Below are positions 1 through 6,602 of a DNA stretch of 11,412 nucleotides, one piece after another. The DNA is from an uncultured Enorma sp. Lineage in GTDB: Bacteria; Actinomycetota; Coriobacteriia; Coriobacteriales; Coriobacteriaceae. A program made the translations under genes and the position numbers. Below the pieces are notes generated by a model. That model had not been told where the DNA came from. It saw only the letters and a program-made list of their open reading frames with translations, and made no database searches. Where the stretch lies: NCBI GenBank assembly GCA_905210055.1, contig CAJLVH010000052.1:1-11412 (forward strand), in the 5' to 3' direction. Every line of letters begins with the position of its first letter. The first letter of the stretch is position 1.

Positions 1-153
1 CGCGGCCGTTGCCGCAGGCGTACGCGTGGGAAAAACGCATCGCGCGTAATCAAACCGGAACATCTTCTTTTCCGCTCCTGAAGGACGGTCTCGAAGCGCT
101 ACCATAGATTTCGTAAAGAACACCTTGGGCGAGCTACGAAGAGAGGTGATTCT
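1..153 (+). other. Upstream region of the LUD gene, with a possible tail of an off-window gene
   Basis: No complete gene is visible. One plus-strand frame is open from base 2 to a TAA at 47-49 (AAVAAGVRVGKTHRA) and could be the last 15 codons of a gene entering from the left, but it is too short to judge. The rest is the leader of the LUD gene. A weak promoter is possible, with CTGAAG at 78-83, a 16-nt spacer and TACCAT at 100-105. The ribosome binding site AGAGGTG ends five bases before the ATG at 154. Confidence 0.25.
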
Positions 154-804
154 ATGGCAGAGCGTACCGAGACCGTCCTTGCCTCGCGAGCGAAGACCGC
201 GGCAAGCATCATCAAGAAGCTCGAGCAACATGGTATGGAAGGCCACTTTTGCGCTTCGCGCGGAGAGGCCGTCGAGCTCGTGCTGTCGTGGATGAAAGCG
301 GGAGACTCCGTGACGTGGGGCGGAAGCGAAACGTTCAAGGAGTCGGGCATGAAGGCTGCGCTCGATAACGCGGGCTGCTACCGCATGGTCGATCGCACAA
401 CGGCTTCGACCCCCGAAGAACAGCGCGAGATGTGGCGCGACCGCACGAGCGCCGATTGGTTCTTCATGAGCGCGAACGCCCTCACCGTGAACGGCGAACT
501 CGTGAATATCGACGGCAACAGCGACCGCCTTTCGCTCTTGCTTCACGGCCCCGCGCACGTGGTAGCGCTCGTGGGCATGAACAAGGTCGTCGCGGACGTG
601 GACGCAGGCTTCAAGCGCATCCGCACCGTCGCCTGCCCGCTCAACGCCGCGCGCCTGCATACGAACACCCCGTGCGAGCTCACCGGCACCTGCGCGGAAT
701 GCCATGCCGCCGGCTGCATGTGCTGCAACATGGTCGTGACGCGCCACGCCCGCGGTGCCGGACGCGTGCGCGTGGTCATCATCGGCGAGGAGCTGGGCTA
801 CTAA
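154..804 (+). CDS. LUD-domain (LutC/DUF162-like) protein with C-terminal cysteine cluster
   Basis: This 216-aa protein matches the LUD family (lactate utilisation, LutC/YkgG-like). Visible signatures are the glycine-rich stretch GDSVTWGGSETF (residues 50-61), the core SANALTVNGELVNIDGNSDR (106-125) and the following VALVGMNKVV segment. LUD proteins belong to a family that includes subunits of the LutABC lactate oxidase, but many stand-alone members in anaerobes have no assigned reaction. The C-terminus holds seven cysteines (161, 174, 180, 183, 188, 190, 191) in the pattern C-x5-C-x2-C-x4-C-x-CC, suggesting a metal or Fe-S site; that is inference. No signal peptide or membrane segment is seen, so it should be cytoplasmic. 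The ATG follows AGAGGTG at good spacing. No lutA or lutB partner lies in the window, and the gene is convergent with the aldo/keto reductase downstream. Family assignment is firm; the substrate is unknown. Confidence 0.88.
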   Translation: MAERTETVLASRAKTAASIIKKLEQHGMEGHFCASRGEAVELVLSWMKAGDSVTWGGSETFKESGMKAALDNAGCYRMVDRTTASTPEEQREMWRDRTSADWFFMSANALTVNGELVNIDGNSDRLSLLLHGPAHVVALVGMNKVVADVDAGFKRIRTVACPLNAARLHTNTPCELTGTCAECHAAGCMCCNMVVTRHARGAGRVRVVIIGEELGY

Positions 805-828
805 TCTACCTGCACAAACCTATGAAGA

Positions 829-861
829 ACCGGCCGCGCCTGACTCCCAGGCGTGGCCGGT
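829..861 (+). terminator. Hairpin ending the LUD transcript
   Basis: The arms at 829-842 and 848-861 pair over 14 bp with one G-U wobble around the loop ACTCC, starting 25 nt after the LUD stop codon. The downstream sequence (ATTGTAATG) is only moderately T-rich. Read on the minus strand, the stem is followed by TCTTC, so the hairpin may also stop transcripts arriving from the convergent aldo/keto reductase side. Confidence 0.75.
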
Positions 862-1105
862 ATTGTAATGTCCCTTAGGAAAAAGAGGCAAAACGAAGGG
901 CGCCACCGCTGCTGCGATGCCGCCCCTGTGTTCTGTACTTTGGACTCACCCCAAGCATCTCTTGAGCTTCGGCTTTCCTTCCCTGGAAGGAGCCCCCAAC
1001 CGCTATAGATGCCTTCGAGCTGGTCTGCGTATCTTCGTTGGCTTCAATCCATGCTGCGACGGAAATCAACGGGTTGCTACAGGCATAGACCCCAAAAGCT
1101 AAGCC
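862..1105 (-). pseudogene. Possible remnant of a small gene (open minus-strand frame without a clear start)
   Basis: The minus strand is open from just after a TGA at 1106-1108 down to a TAA at 875-877. It reads LAFGVYACSNPLISVAAWIE and continues to a C-terminal SSGGALRFASFS, about 76 codons. The only start in the ORF near its beginning is a TTG at 1069 without an obvious ribosome binding site. The peptide AFGVYAC at its start echoes AFGLVAC in the small ORF just upstream, in a different frame (35 nt apart), as if an imperfect tandem duplication had broken one gene in two. The stretch is visibly lower in G+C than its neighbours. I do not recognise the protein. A palindrome (976-991, arms TCCTTCC and GGAAGGA) lies inside. 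It may equally be non-coding spacer. Confidence 0.3.
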
Positions 1106-1158
1106 TCAAATCCGCAGGCAACGAGCCCGAACGCTTGCGGTTGATCTTCTAAACCCAT
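1099..1158 (-). CDS. Unrecognised 19-codon ORF with a strong ribosome binding site
   Basis: The minus strand has AAGGAGG eight bases before an ATG at 1158, followed by 19 codons (MGLEDQPQAFGLVACGFEA) and TAG at 1099-1101. The Shine-Dalgarno is among the best in the window, which is why this is listed although the product is tiny. A 7-bp hairpin (arms 1179-1185 and 1195-1201) lies just upstream. The gene is 136 nt downstream of the aldo/keto reductase stop and could be on the same transcript. It may be a real micropeptide, a leader peptide, or the surviving N-terminus of the broken gene described next to it. No function is proposed. Confidence 0.35.
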   Translation of the reverse strand: MGLEDQPQAFGLVACGFEA

Positions 1159-1178
1159 TGGACTCGCCTCCTTCGGTC

Positions 1179-1201
1179 GTCGCTTACTTCTCTGAAGCGA
1201 C
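1179..1201 (-). other. Small hairpin upstream of the 19-codon ORF
   Basis: The arms GTCGCTT (1179-1185) and AAGCGAC (1195-1201) pair perfectly over 7 bp around a 9-nt loop. It ends 11 nt before the GGAGG ribosome binding site of the small ORF on the minus strand. No T-run follows, so it is not a clear terminator. Confidence 0.4.
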
Positions 1202-1289
1202 CCTGTCTGTCACTCTCTTTGTTCCCGCTCAAGCAAGCGATAAACAACCGAATACGCGCACCTCGCCAACGGTAGAAAAGTGTCGGCAA

Positions 1290-1314
1290 GCGGCTACTGC
1301 GCAGTAGCAGCCGC
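1290..1314 (-). terminator. Weak hairpin over the aldo/keto reductase stop codon
   Basis: The arms 1290-1299 and 1302-1314 form an imperfect stem (a duplicated GCT makes a bulge) centred on the palindrome CTACTGCGCAGTAG. It covers the last codons and the TAG of the aldo/keto reductase. On the minus strand a short TTTT follows about 10 nt later, so termination is possible but not convincing. Confidence 0.35.
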
Positions 1315-2430
1315 GAACTCGGCGAGCACCGACGGGATGTCGATCTGCTGCGGACACACCGCCGCGCAGCTGCCGCAACCGATACACGCGCTCGGACGCT
1401 TGTCCTCGTCCATGATCTGCAGACGCATACGCGAGATGAAGTCGCCGTTACCGGTGAGTTTGCGCTGGTTGTAGAGGGCAAGCAGATCCGGAATATCGAG
1501 TCCCTGGGGGCAGTGGCTCGTGCAGTAATGGCATGCGGTACACGGCACCGTCCCCTGCGAGAGCATGCCGTCCACAATCTCGTCGAGCACGGCGCGGTCG
1601 GCATCGGTGAGCGGCCGCTCCTCCTCGAACGTCGCGATGTTCTCCTTCAGCTGCTCGAAGTTCGACATGCCGGAAAGCGTCACGCACACCTCGGGGACGC
1701 TCTGCACGAAACGGAACGCCCAGGCAACAGGCGTCTCATCCGGGCGCTGGGCTGCGAGCTTCTCCACATCCTCTGAAGAAAGGTTCGCGAGCTTGCCGCC
1801 GCGGACCGGCTCCATGACCCACACGGGCAGCCCGTGCGCACGGCACAGCGCCACCTTGCCCTTGGCATCCTGGAACTCCCAGTCGAGATAGTTGAGCTGG
1901 ATCTGGCAGAACTCCATATGCTCGCCGTACGCCTCGAGGAAGCGCTCCATCACAGGAATGGCTCCGTGGGCGGAAAAGCCCACATGGCGAATGCGCCCCG
2001 CCTCTTTCTGCTTGAGCAGGTACGGCATGATGCCGTGCGCGGGGTTGAGATACTCGTCGATATTGAGCTCACATACGTTGTGGATGAGGTAGAAGTCGAA
2101 GTACTCCATGCCCGTGCGCTCGAGCTGCGCCTCGAAGATCTCCTCGACCTTATCCATGTTTGAAAGATCGTAGCCGGGAAACTTCGTGGCAAGGTAGAAC
2201 GAATCTCTAGGATAGGCGGCGAGCGCACGCCCCATAGCCGCCTCGGACGTGCCGTTGTGGTAGCCCCATGCGGTATCGAAGTAGTTCACCCCGTGACCGA
2301 TGGCATAGGCGACCATCTCCTCGGTCGCCGCCTGATCGATCGTGCCGTCGCCCCCGTCCAGAACAGGCAGGCGCATCGCGCCGAAGCCGAGCGCGGAGAG
2401 CTTGCACCCTTGGAAATCCTTATACAGCAT
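1294..2430 (-). CDS. Aldo/keto reductase with two C-terminal 4Fe-4S motifs
   Basis: The 378-aa product is a fusion of an aldo/keto reductase barrel (about residues 1-290) and a ferredoxin-like tail. The catalytic tetrad is visible: Asp52 and Tyr57 (FDTAWGY), Lys83 (TKFPG) and His117 (LIHNV). The tail has two CX2CX2CX3CP motifs, at Cys297/300/303/307 and Cys349/352/355/359, each able to bind a 4Fe-4S cluster. This architecture is common in strict anaerobes, where the reductase probably exchanges electrons with an Fe-S carrier instead of, or besides, NAD(P)H; the substrate cannot be told from sequence. No signal peptide is seen, so it is probably cytoplasmic. The ATG at 2430 is preceded by AAGGAGCGGGG, slightly distant but adequate. 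It lies 45 nt downstream of the coiled-coil gene on the same strand with no terminator between them, so co-transcription is likely. Confidence 0.93.
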   Translation of the reverse strand: MLYKDFQGCKLSALGFGAMRLPVLDGGDGTIDQAATEEMVAYAIGHGVNYFDTAWGYHNGTSEAAMGRALAAYPRDSFYLATKFPGYDLSNMDKVEEIFEAQLERTGMEYFDFYLIHNVCELNIDEYLNPAHGIMPYLLKQKEAGRIRHVGFSAHGAIPVMERFLEAYGEHMEFCQIQLNYLDWEFQDAKGKVALCRAHGLPVWVMEPVRGGKLANLSSEDVEKLAAQRPDETPVAWAFRFVQSVPEVCVTLSGMSNFEQLKENIATFEEERPLTDADRAVLDEIVDGMLSQGTVPCTACHYCTSHCPQGLDIPDLLALYNQRKLTGNGDFISRMRLQIMDEDKRPSACIGCGSCAAVCPQQIDIPSVLAEFAAATAQ

Positions 2431-2475
2431 GAGATGCCCCGCTCCTTCGCGGTCAAAGATTCGCCGACAACGAAA

Positions 2476-3774
2476 TTACTTGTTCAGGAGCACGACGATC
2501 GCGACCACGATCGCCACAACCACGACTACGATGCCGACGATCGCGCCGATGAACCTCGTGCGCGAACCGCGCGTACGCTCGCGAACCGACCGCTCCACGC
2601 TCGCGAGTTCTTCGACTTCCGCAGCCTGCTGCTCACGCTCGGCGCGATCCGCCTCGAGACGCGCGGCGATGGTTTGCGTGACCTCGGGATGTGCGTGGAT
2701 GTCGTTCGCCTCGTCGATGAGGGCTTGGGCGTCGTGTGCTTCTGCCTGCGCATCCTCGGCAGCCTGCTCTTGTTCGCGCTTCGCCTTCTCCTGTGCGGAA
2801 ATCTGCTCCTTCATGCCGCGCTGACGCTCTGCAGCGGCATCCTTCGCCTCGCGATAGGTGTTTCGCGCCTCGTCGGCAGCGGCACTTACCTCGCTGAATG
2901 CCGCCTTCGCCTCCGCCATGGGCTTCTCGGCCTCGGAGGCAGCACGTCGTGCGTACTCGAGCGCATCGGCGAGCTCGCGCGTGATGCGCGGCAGATCCGC
3001 CGTCGCGAGCGCAAGCTCACGCTCGGCATCTGCGATCTCCTGCTCGAGTTCGCCTGAGCGCACGCTGTAGGCGGCGGAGTTGGCCGAAGGGTTGCGCTGA
3101 ACCTCCACCTGTTCCTCTTTGAGCATCTTAAGGCGCGCGTCGGCGCTTTGGACCGCGGCTTGGGCGGCGGCAACACCATCCGCCTGCTCGCGCTCGGCCT
3201 TCTCGAGATTTTTCTTGGCATCGTCCAGGCGACGTTGCAGGCGGGCGCCGTTCTCACGCGCCGACGCCTCGCGCGCCTCCGCGGCATCAAGCGCCGCCTT
3301 GAGCCGCTTGTCGGTCTGGGCATCGGCGTCCTTCATCTGCTGAAGCTGCTCTTTCAAGGCGTCGATCTCTTGCTGGAGGCGATTCTGCTCCTGCACGGCG
3401 GCGGAGCCCGCCTCTGCGGCGGCATCGCGACGGGCGGTTTGGTCGGCTATGATCTGCGCGTAGTTCCCCTCGATCTCGCGACGATGCGCGAGCTCCGCCT
3501 CTTCGTTTGCGATGGTATCGTCGAGGGTCTCGAGCTGGTCGCGTGCCTCGGCATGCGCCTTGCGCGCGCTGCGCATCTCGTTCATCGCCGCGGCGCCCGT
3601 CGTAAAGAACGAGCCGACCGCCTCCACGGCAGACGCCCCCACCTCGTGGGAGGCAACCTCGTCAGGCTCCCCAGCGACGGGTTGCACGGGAGCAAGGTCG
3701 CCGGAATCGACGGGCTGCAGTCCCTGCTGGAACGTCTGGTCTTCCGTCGTCTGCTTGTTCATGTCTTCTGCCAT
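2476..3774 (-). CDS. Tail-anchored long coiled-coil protein, function unknown
   Basis: I chose the ATG at 3774 because it is preceded by GGGGGAG at 6-nt spacing; the frame stays open 33 codons further upstream but without a comparable ribosome binding site. The 432-aa product starts with a polar, proline-containing segment (1-45). A long Ala/Glu/Arg/Gln-rich helical region with heptad character follows (about 65-225 and 240-400), broken near RNPSANSAAYS (227-237). It ends in a single hydrophobic helix (408-430) preceded by the basic stretch RERTRGSRTR and followed only by Asn-Lys. This predicts a cytoplasmic rod anchored by its extreme C-terminus. It contains no Cys and no Trp. It is not a recognised family; the coiled coil alone would give spurious SMC or myosin-like matches. 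It probably shares a transcript with the aldo/keto reductase. A structural or envelope-organising role is only a guess. Confidence 0.85.
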   Translation of the reverse strand: MAEDMNKQTTEDQTFQQGLQPVDSGDLAPVQPVAGEPDEVASHEVGASAVEAVGSFFTTGAAAMNEMRSARKAHAEARDQLETLDDTIANEEAELAHRREIEGNYAQIIADQTARRDAAAEAGSAAVQEQNRLQQEIDALKEQLQQMKDADAQTDKRLKAALDAAEAREASARENGARLQRRLDDAKKNLEKAEREQADGVAAAQAAVQSADARLKMLKEEQVEVQRNPSANSAAYSVRSGELEQEIADAERELALATADLPRITRELADALEYARRAASEAEKPMAEAKAAFSEVSAAADEARNTYREAKDAAAERQRGMKEQISAQEKAKREQEQAAEDAQAEAHDAQALIDEANDIHAHPEVTQTIAARLEADRAEREQQAAEVEELASVERSVRERTRGSRTRFIGAIVGIVVVVVAIVVAIVVLLNK

Positions 3775-3816
3775 GGTACACTCCCCCAACGCGCGTGAAG
3801 CTTCGGTTCCTTCAAT

Positions 3817-3873
3817 GATATATGCCCATGCGGACACCGCTCGTTGCAATCGAAGTTTTTTCGCCCGTGTCAA
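3817..3873 (-). promoter_or_regulatory. Possible promoter region of the coiled-coil/reductase pair
   Basis: On the minus strand a perfect TTGACA lies at 3873-3868, but the hexamer 17 nt downstream (ATTGCA) is a poor -10. A better -10, TATATC, lies at 3822-3817, with only AACGAG at -35 distance. The second would start transcription about 35 nt before the ATG. One of the two is likely used, since the gap after queA is 156 nt, but which one is not decided. Confidence 0.35.
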
Positions 3874-3930
3874 CTATCAGCGGTGCCGACAGGACGGCGC
3901 GCGCAGGCGCGGGGTGTCGCCCCGGGAGGG

Positions 3931-5154
3931 CTATTCGATGAACATCGCGTCGCCGAAGCTGAAGAAGCGGTAGCGCTCCGCAACGGCCTGCTCGTAGGCG
4001 TCCATGATCTGATCGCGCGTGGCGAGCGCGGAAACGAGCATCATGAGGGTGGAGCGCGGCACATGGAAGTTCGTGATGAGGCCGTCGACCACATGGTAGG
4101 TCGAGCCGGGCATGAGGTAGAGGTTCGTCGTGGCGTCCGCGCGGGCGACGATGTCGCCTGCGCCCACCACCGTCGCGGCATCCGACGCATCTTCGAAGCG
4201 GCGCGCCGTGACGGGCGGTTCGCTCACGGGAGCACCTGCCTCCCACGCGCTCTCGAGCGAGCGCACGGCAGTCGTTCCCACGGCGATCACGCGGTGCCCA
4301 GCGGCCTTCGTGGCATGCACGGCATCGACCACCTCCTGCGGCACGTGATAGCGCTCCGTGTGCATCACGTGCTCGGTGGGGTCATCCTCCTCCACGAGGC
4401 GGAAGGTGTCGATACCAACCTCGAGCTCGACCGTCGCCCAACCGACGCCCTTCTGCTTGAGGCGTTCGATGAGCTCAGGCGTGAAGTGGAGCCCTGCGGT
4501 GGGCGCGGCGGCGGAATGTTCCTCGCTCATGGCATACACCGTCTGGTACTTCTCAGGGTCGCCGGCGTAATCCGTGATGTAGGGCGGCAGCGGGACGTGC
4601 CCCGCGGCGTGGATCGCCTCATCGAGGGTGCGAGGCTCGCCCGTAGCGCCCTTGCCCTGCGGTGTGAAGCGCACGAGGCGCCCGCCGCGGCTATCGGGCA
4701 CGAAGTCGACGACCTCGCCCGTAAGCACCACGGGAGCGCTTTCCGGCGCATGGATCCCGCCCGCGCGGTACTCGATCACCGCACCCGGCTTCAGGCGCTT
4801 GCCCGGGTTCACCAGGCATTCCCACACATGTCCGAGCGGGTCGATGTCCTCGCGGCGGTTGAGCAGCAAGGTCTCGGCCACGCCACCGGTCTTCGCCTTC
4901 CGGCCGATGAGCCGCGCCGGCATGACGCGCGTCTCGTTCGCGACGAGCAGATCGCCCGGCTCGAGGTAGTCGATGATGTCGTAGAAGCGACGGTGCTCCA
5001 CGCTGCCGCCGGCGTCGAGCGGCACGACGTCGCCCGTGGTCGCAAGCGGTTCGCCGCGGTGCAGCACCAGCAGGCGGCACGAATCGCGCGGCTCCGCCGG
5101 TGCCTGGGCTATGAGCTCCTCGGGCAGGTTGTAATCGAAATCATCGGTACGCAT
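3931..5154 (-). CDS. queA: S-adenosylmethionine:tRNA ribosyltransferase-isomerase QueA
   Basis: QueA transfers and isomerises the ribosyl part of S-adenosylmethionine onto preQ1 in the anticodon of GUN tRNAs, making epoxyqueuosine, the second-last step of queuosine synthesis. Family landmarks are clear: DFDYNLPEELIAQAP at the N-terminus, LEPGDLLVANETRVMPARL (64-82), GHVPLPPYI (185-193), AAPTAGLHFT (216-225), RVIAVGTTAVRSLES (288-302), VVDGLITNFHVPRSTL (355-370) and the C-terminal YRFFSFGDAMFIE. At 407 aa it is longer than the usual 340-360. Much of the excess sits between residues 304 and 342, and some around 37-54. The start is fixed by the conserved N-terminus and the ribosome binding site GCGAGGT. 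No other queuosine gene is in the window, so it looks like a stand-alone gene. The ribosome binding site is part of a long-range inverted repeat (see 5155-5234). Confidence 0.95.
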   Translation of the reverse strand: MRTDDFDYNLPEELIAQAPAEPRDSCRLLVLHRGEPLATTGDVVPLDAGGSVEHRRFYDIIDYLEPGDLLVANETRVMPARLIGRKAKTGGVAETLLLNRREDIDPLGHVWECLVNPGKRLKPGAVIEYRAGGIHAPESAPVVLTGEVVDFVPDSRGGRLVRFTPQGKGATGEPRTLDEAIHAAGHVPLPPYITDYAGDPEKYQTVYAMSEEHSAAAPTAGLHFTPELIERLKQKGVGWATVELEVGIDTFRLVEEDDPTEHVMHTERYHVPQEVVDAVHATKAAGHRVIAVGTTAVRSLESAWEAGAPVSEPPVTARRFEDASDAATVVGAGDIVARADATTNLYLMPGSTYHVVDGLITNFHVPRSTLMMLVSALATRDQIMDAYEQAVAERYRFFSFGDAMFIE

Positions 5155-5234
5155 GGCTACCTCGCTTTCTTATCCGGCTGAATAGCTTAGCACGGATGCC
5201 GAAGCGAAACGACCCGTTCTGAAGCGAGGTAGCC
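5155..5234 (-). repeat. 13-bp perfect inverted repeat capturing the queA ribosome binding site
   Basis: GGCTACCTCGCTT (5155-5167, plus strand) and AAGCGAGGTAGCC (5222-5234) are perfect reverse complements, 54 nt apart. On the queA (minus) strand the proximal arm is the ribosome binding site itself, ending directly at the ATG, and the distal arm lies upstream. A second copy of the TCGCTTC core (5201-5207) offers a weaker alternative partner. Only a transcript starting upstream of 5234 would contain both arms. Confidence 0.7.
5184..5192 (-). promoter_or_regulatory. Possible extended -10 promoter of queA
   Basis: The minus strand reads TGCTAAGCT here, a TGn-extended -10 element (TAAGCT at 5189-5184) with no good -35. 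It would start transcription near 5177, inside the loop of the inverted repeat, so such transcripts would lack the distal arm and keep the queA ribosome binding site free. Confidence 0.35.
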
Positions 5235-5245
5235 GCACGCTGCCT

Positions 5246-5905
5246 TTATGAGAAGAGTCGGCGAATCTCGTCGCGGCCTTCCTCGCTCGTGAAGATGATC
5301 GCCTCATCGCCCGACTCCAAGACGGTATCACCGTTCGGCACGATGAGGTTGCCCCCATGCTCCACGGCGGTCACGATGGTCTCCGCCGGGAACGGGATGT
5401 CCTTGAGGGCGAGTCCCGCCACGCGGGCATGCGCACCCACCGCCACCTGTACGATGCTGTGCTCGTCTCGACCGAGCTTCATGAGCGTGTACATGTCATG
5501 CACGTCCATGCCCTCAATCACGAAGCGCGCCGTGATTTCGGCCTGGTTCACACCCACGTCCACACCGTTCACCGCCGTGAACATCCACGCGTTCGCCGGA
5601 TTGTTCACACGCGCCACAACGCGCGGCACCGCATATTCCATCTTCGCGAGCATCGACGTCACGAGGTTCGTCTCGTCCAATCCCGTCACAGCCGCGACAG
5701 CATCCGCGATGCGCACGCCCGCGCGCTCCAAGACCTCGGGATCCGAACCACTCCCCTCGATAACGGAAATGTTCGGGCATATATGACGCACGCGCTCGAC
5801 GACCTCAGCGCGCTGCTCGATGACCGTGACCGCAATGCCGTCGTCCGTGAGGCGGGAGGCGAGATGGGCGCCGGTCTTGCCGCCGCCGACAATGATGACC
5901 TGCAT
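5246..5905 (-). CDS. RCK-domain (TrkA/KtrA-like) potassium-transport regulatory protein, second of a pair
   Basis: The 219-aa protein is one RCK unit. The N-terminal Rossmann domain (about 1-125) has the nucleotide-binding GGGKTG (Gly7, Gly9, Gly12) and an acidic residue, Glu30, at the end of the second strand, typical of NAD(H) binding. The C-terminal RCK_C/TrkA-C subdomain (about 140-219) includes VAGLALKDIPFP and the terminal ESGDEAIIFTSEEG. Such proteins form cytoplasmic rings that gate Trk/Ktr potassium channels in response to NAD(H), ATP/ADP or cyclic di-AMP. The ATG at 5905 has a textbook TAGGAGGAATC leader whose TAG is the stop codon of the preceding RCK gene, so translation is tightly coupled. 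No TrkH/KtrB pore gene is in the window. Family assignment is firm; the membrane partner is unknown. Confidence 0.92.
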   Translation of the reverse strand: MQVIIVGGGKTGAHLASRLTDDGIAVTVIEQRAEVVERVRHICPNISVIEGSGSDPEVLERAGVRIADAVAAVTGLDETNLVTSMLAKMEYAVPRVVARVNNPANAWMFTAVNGVDVGVNQAEITARFVIEGMDVHDMYTLMKLGRDEHSIVQVAVGAHARVAGLALKDIPFPAETIVTAVEHGGNLIVPNGDTVLESGDEAIIFTSEEGRDEIRRLFS

Positions 5906-5913
5906 GATTCCTC

Positions 5914-6567
5914 CTAATCGGTGATGCCGAGCATCTGCTTGAACTTCCTGCTGGCAGAGGTCGCCACGGCGGCGTAGATGATGTCGCCGGCGGCGAGCAC
6001 GGTGCCCTGCGTGGGGATGAACGTTTCGTTATCGTGCGAGACGCTCACGATCTGCACCTCGCCGAGCGCGGAAATCTCGCGCACGGTAGCGCCGTCGAGC
6101 AGCGCCGGCACGTCCGCGCGAACCAGGCGCACATCGCCTGAGCCCACTTCGAACACGTTATCGAGGTGGTTATAGGTAAGGAGCTCGCCGATACGCGCGA
6201 TGCCCCAGGCATTGGGCGAGACCGTCTGGATGTTCAAGCGACGGTATGTATCGGCCTTCGTAAGATCGTGCAGGCGCGCGATGACGCGGGGCACGCGGAA
6301 CGTCGAGCGGGCGACATGCGCCACCACGATGTTCGCCTCGTCGGAACGCATGCAGGAAACGACGGCGTCCGTACGGTCGATACCCGCGCGCAGGAGCACG
6401 TCACGGTCGAGGCCGATTCCGCACACGCGCTTGCCAGGGAACGAATCTCCCAGCGCATCGAGCGCTTTCTGGTCCTGGTCGACCGCCGTGACCGAGAACC
6501 CCTGCCGCGCGAGCTTCCACGCGAGCCCCGATCCGATGAAACCCATGCCTACGATGATGACGTTCAT
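5914..6567 (-). CDS. RCK-domain (TrkA/KtrA-like) potassium-transport regulatory protein, first of a pair
   Basis: The start is taken at the ATG at 6567 (217 aa). A GTG three codons upstream (6576) is also in frame, but it would leave AAGGTGGAG inside the gene instead of serving as ribosome binding site, and the chosen start aligns with the partner RCK protein. The Rossmann motif GMGFIG (Gly7, Gly9, Gly12) with Asp30 after strand two (TAVDQD) indicates NAD(H) binding. The N-domain continues through VARSTFRVPRVIARLHD, and an RCK_C-like subdomain follows from about 145, ending in AAGDIIYAAV. It lies 35 nt after the ATPase and 8 nt before the second RCK gene, so the three look like one operon. 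The two RCK proteins differ clearly and probably assemble together, as the paired mycobacterial CeoB/CeoC proteins are thought to do. Confidence 0.9.
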   Translation of the reverse strand: MNVIIVGMGFIGSGLAWKLARQGFSVTAVDQDQKALDALGDSFPGKRVCGIGLDRDVLLRAGIDRTDAVVSCMRSDEANIVVAHVARSTFRVPRVIARLHDLTKADTYRRLNIQTVSPNAWGIARIGELLTYNHLDNVFEVGSGDVRLVRADVPALLDGATVREISALGEVQIVSVSHDNETFIPTQGTVLAAGDIIYAAVATSASRKFKQMLGITD

Positions 6568-6602
6568 AATCTCCACCTTTCAGATGGTGTATATCCTCAA
6601 CT

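Noticed and set aside
2257..3057. Long plus-strand open frame opposite the reductase and coiled-coil genes
   Set aside because: It is antisense to two well-supported genes and crosses their boundary; its leucine/arginine-rich product is typical of a codon shadow.
3880..3930. A terminator after queA
   Set aside because: Only a 5-bp GC stem (CGGGG/CCCCG) and GC-rich repeats are present, with no T-run on the queA strand, so I do not call one.
3844..5181. A 445-codon plus-strand open frame opposite queA
   Set aside because: It lies wholly antisense to a clear queA gene, is rich in Arg/His/Ala as expected for the reverse of high-GC coding sequence, and has no recognisable domain or ribosome binding site.
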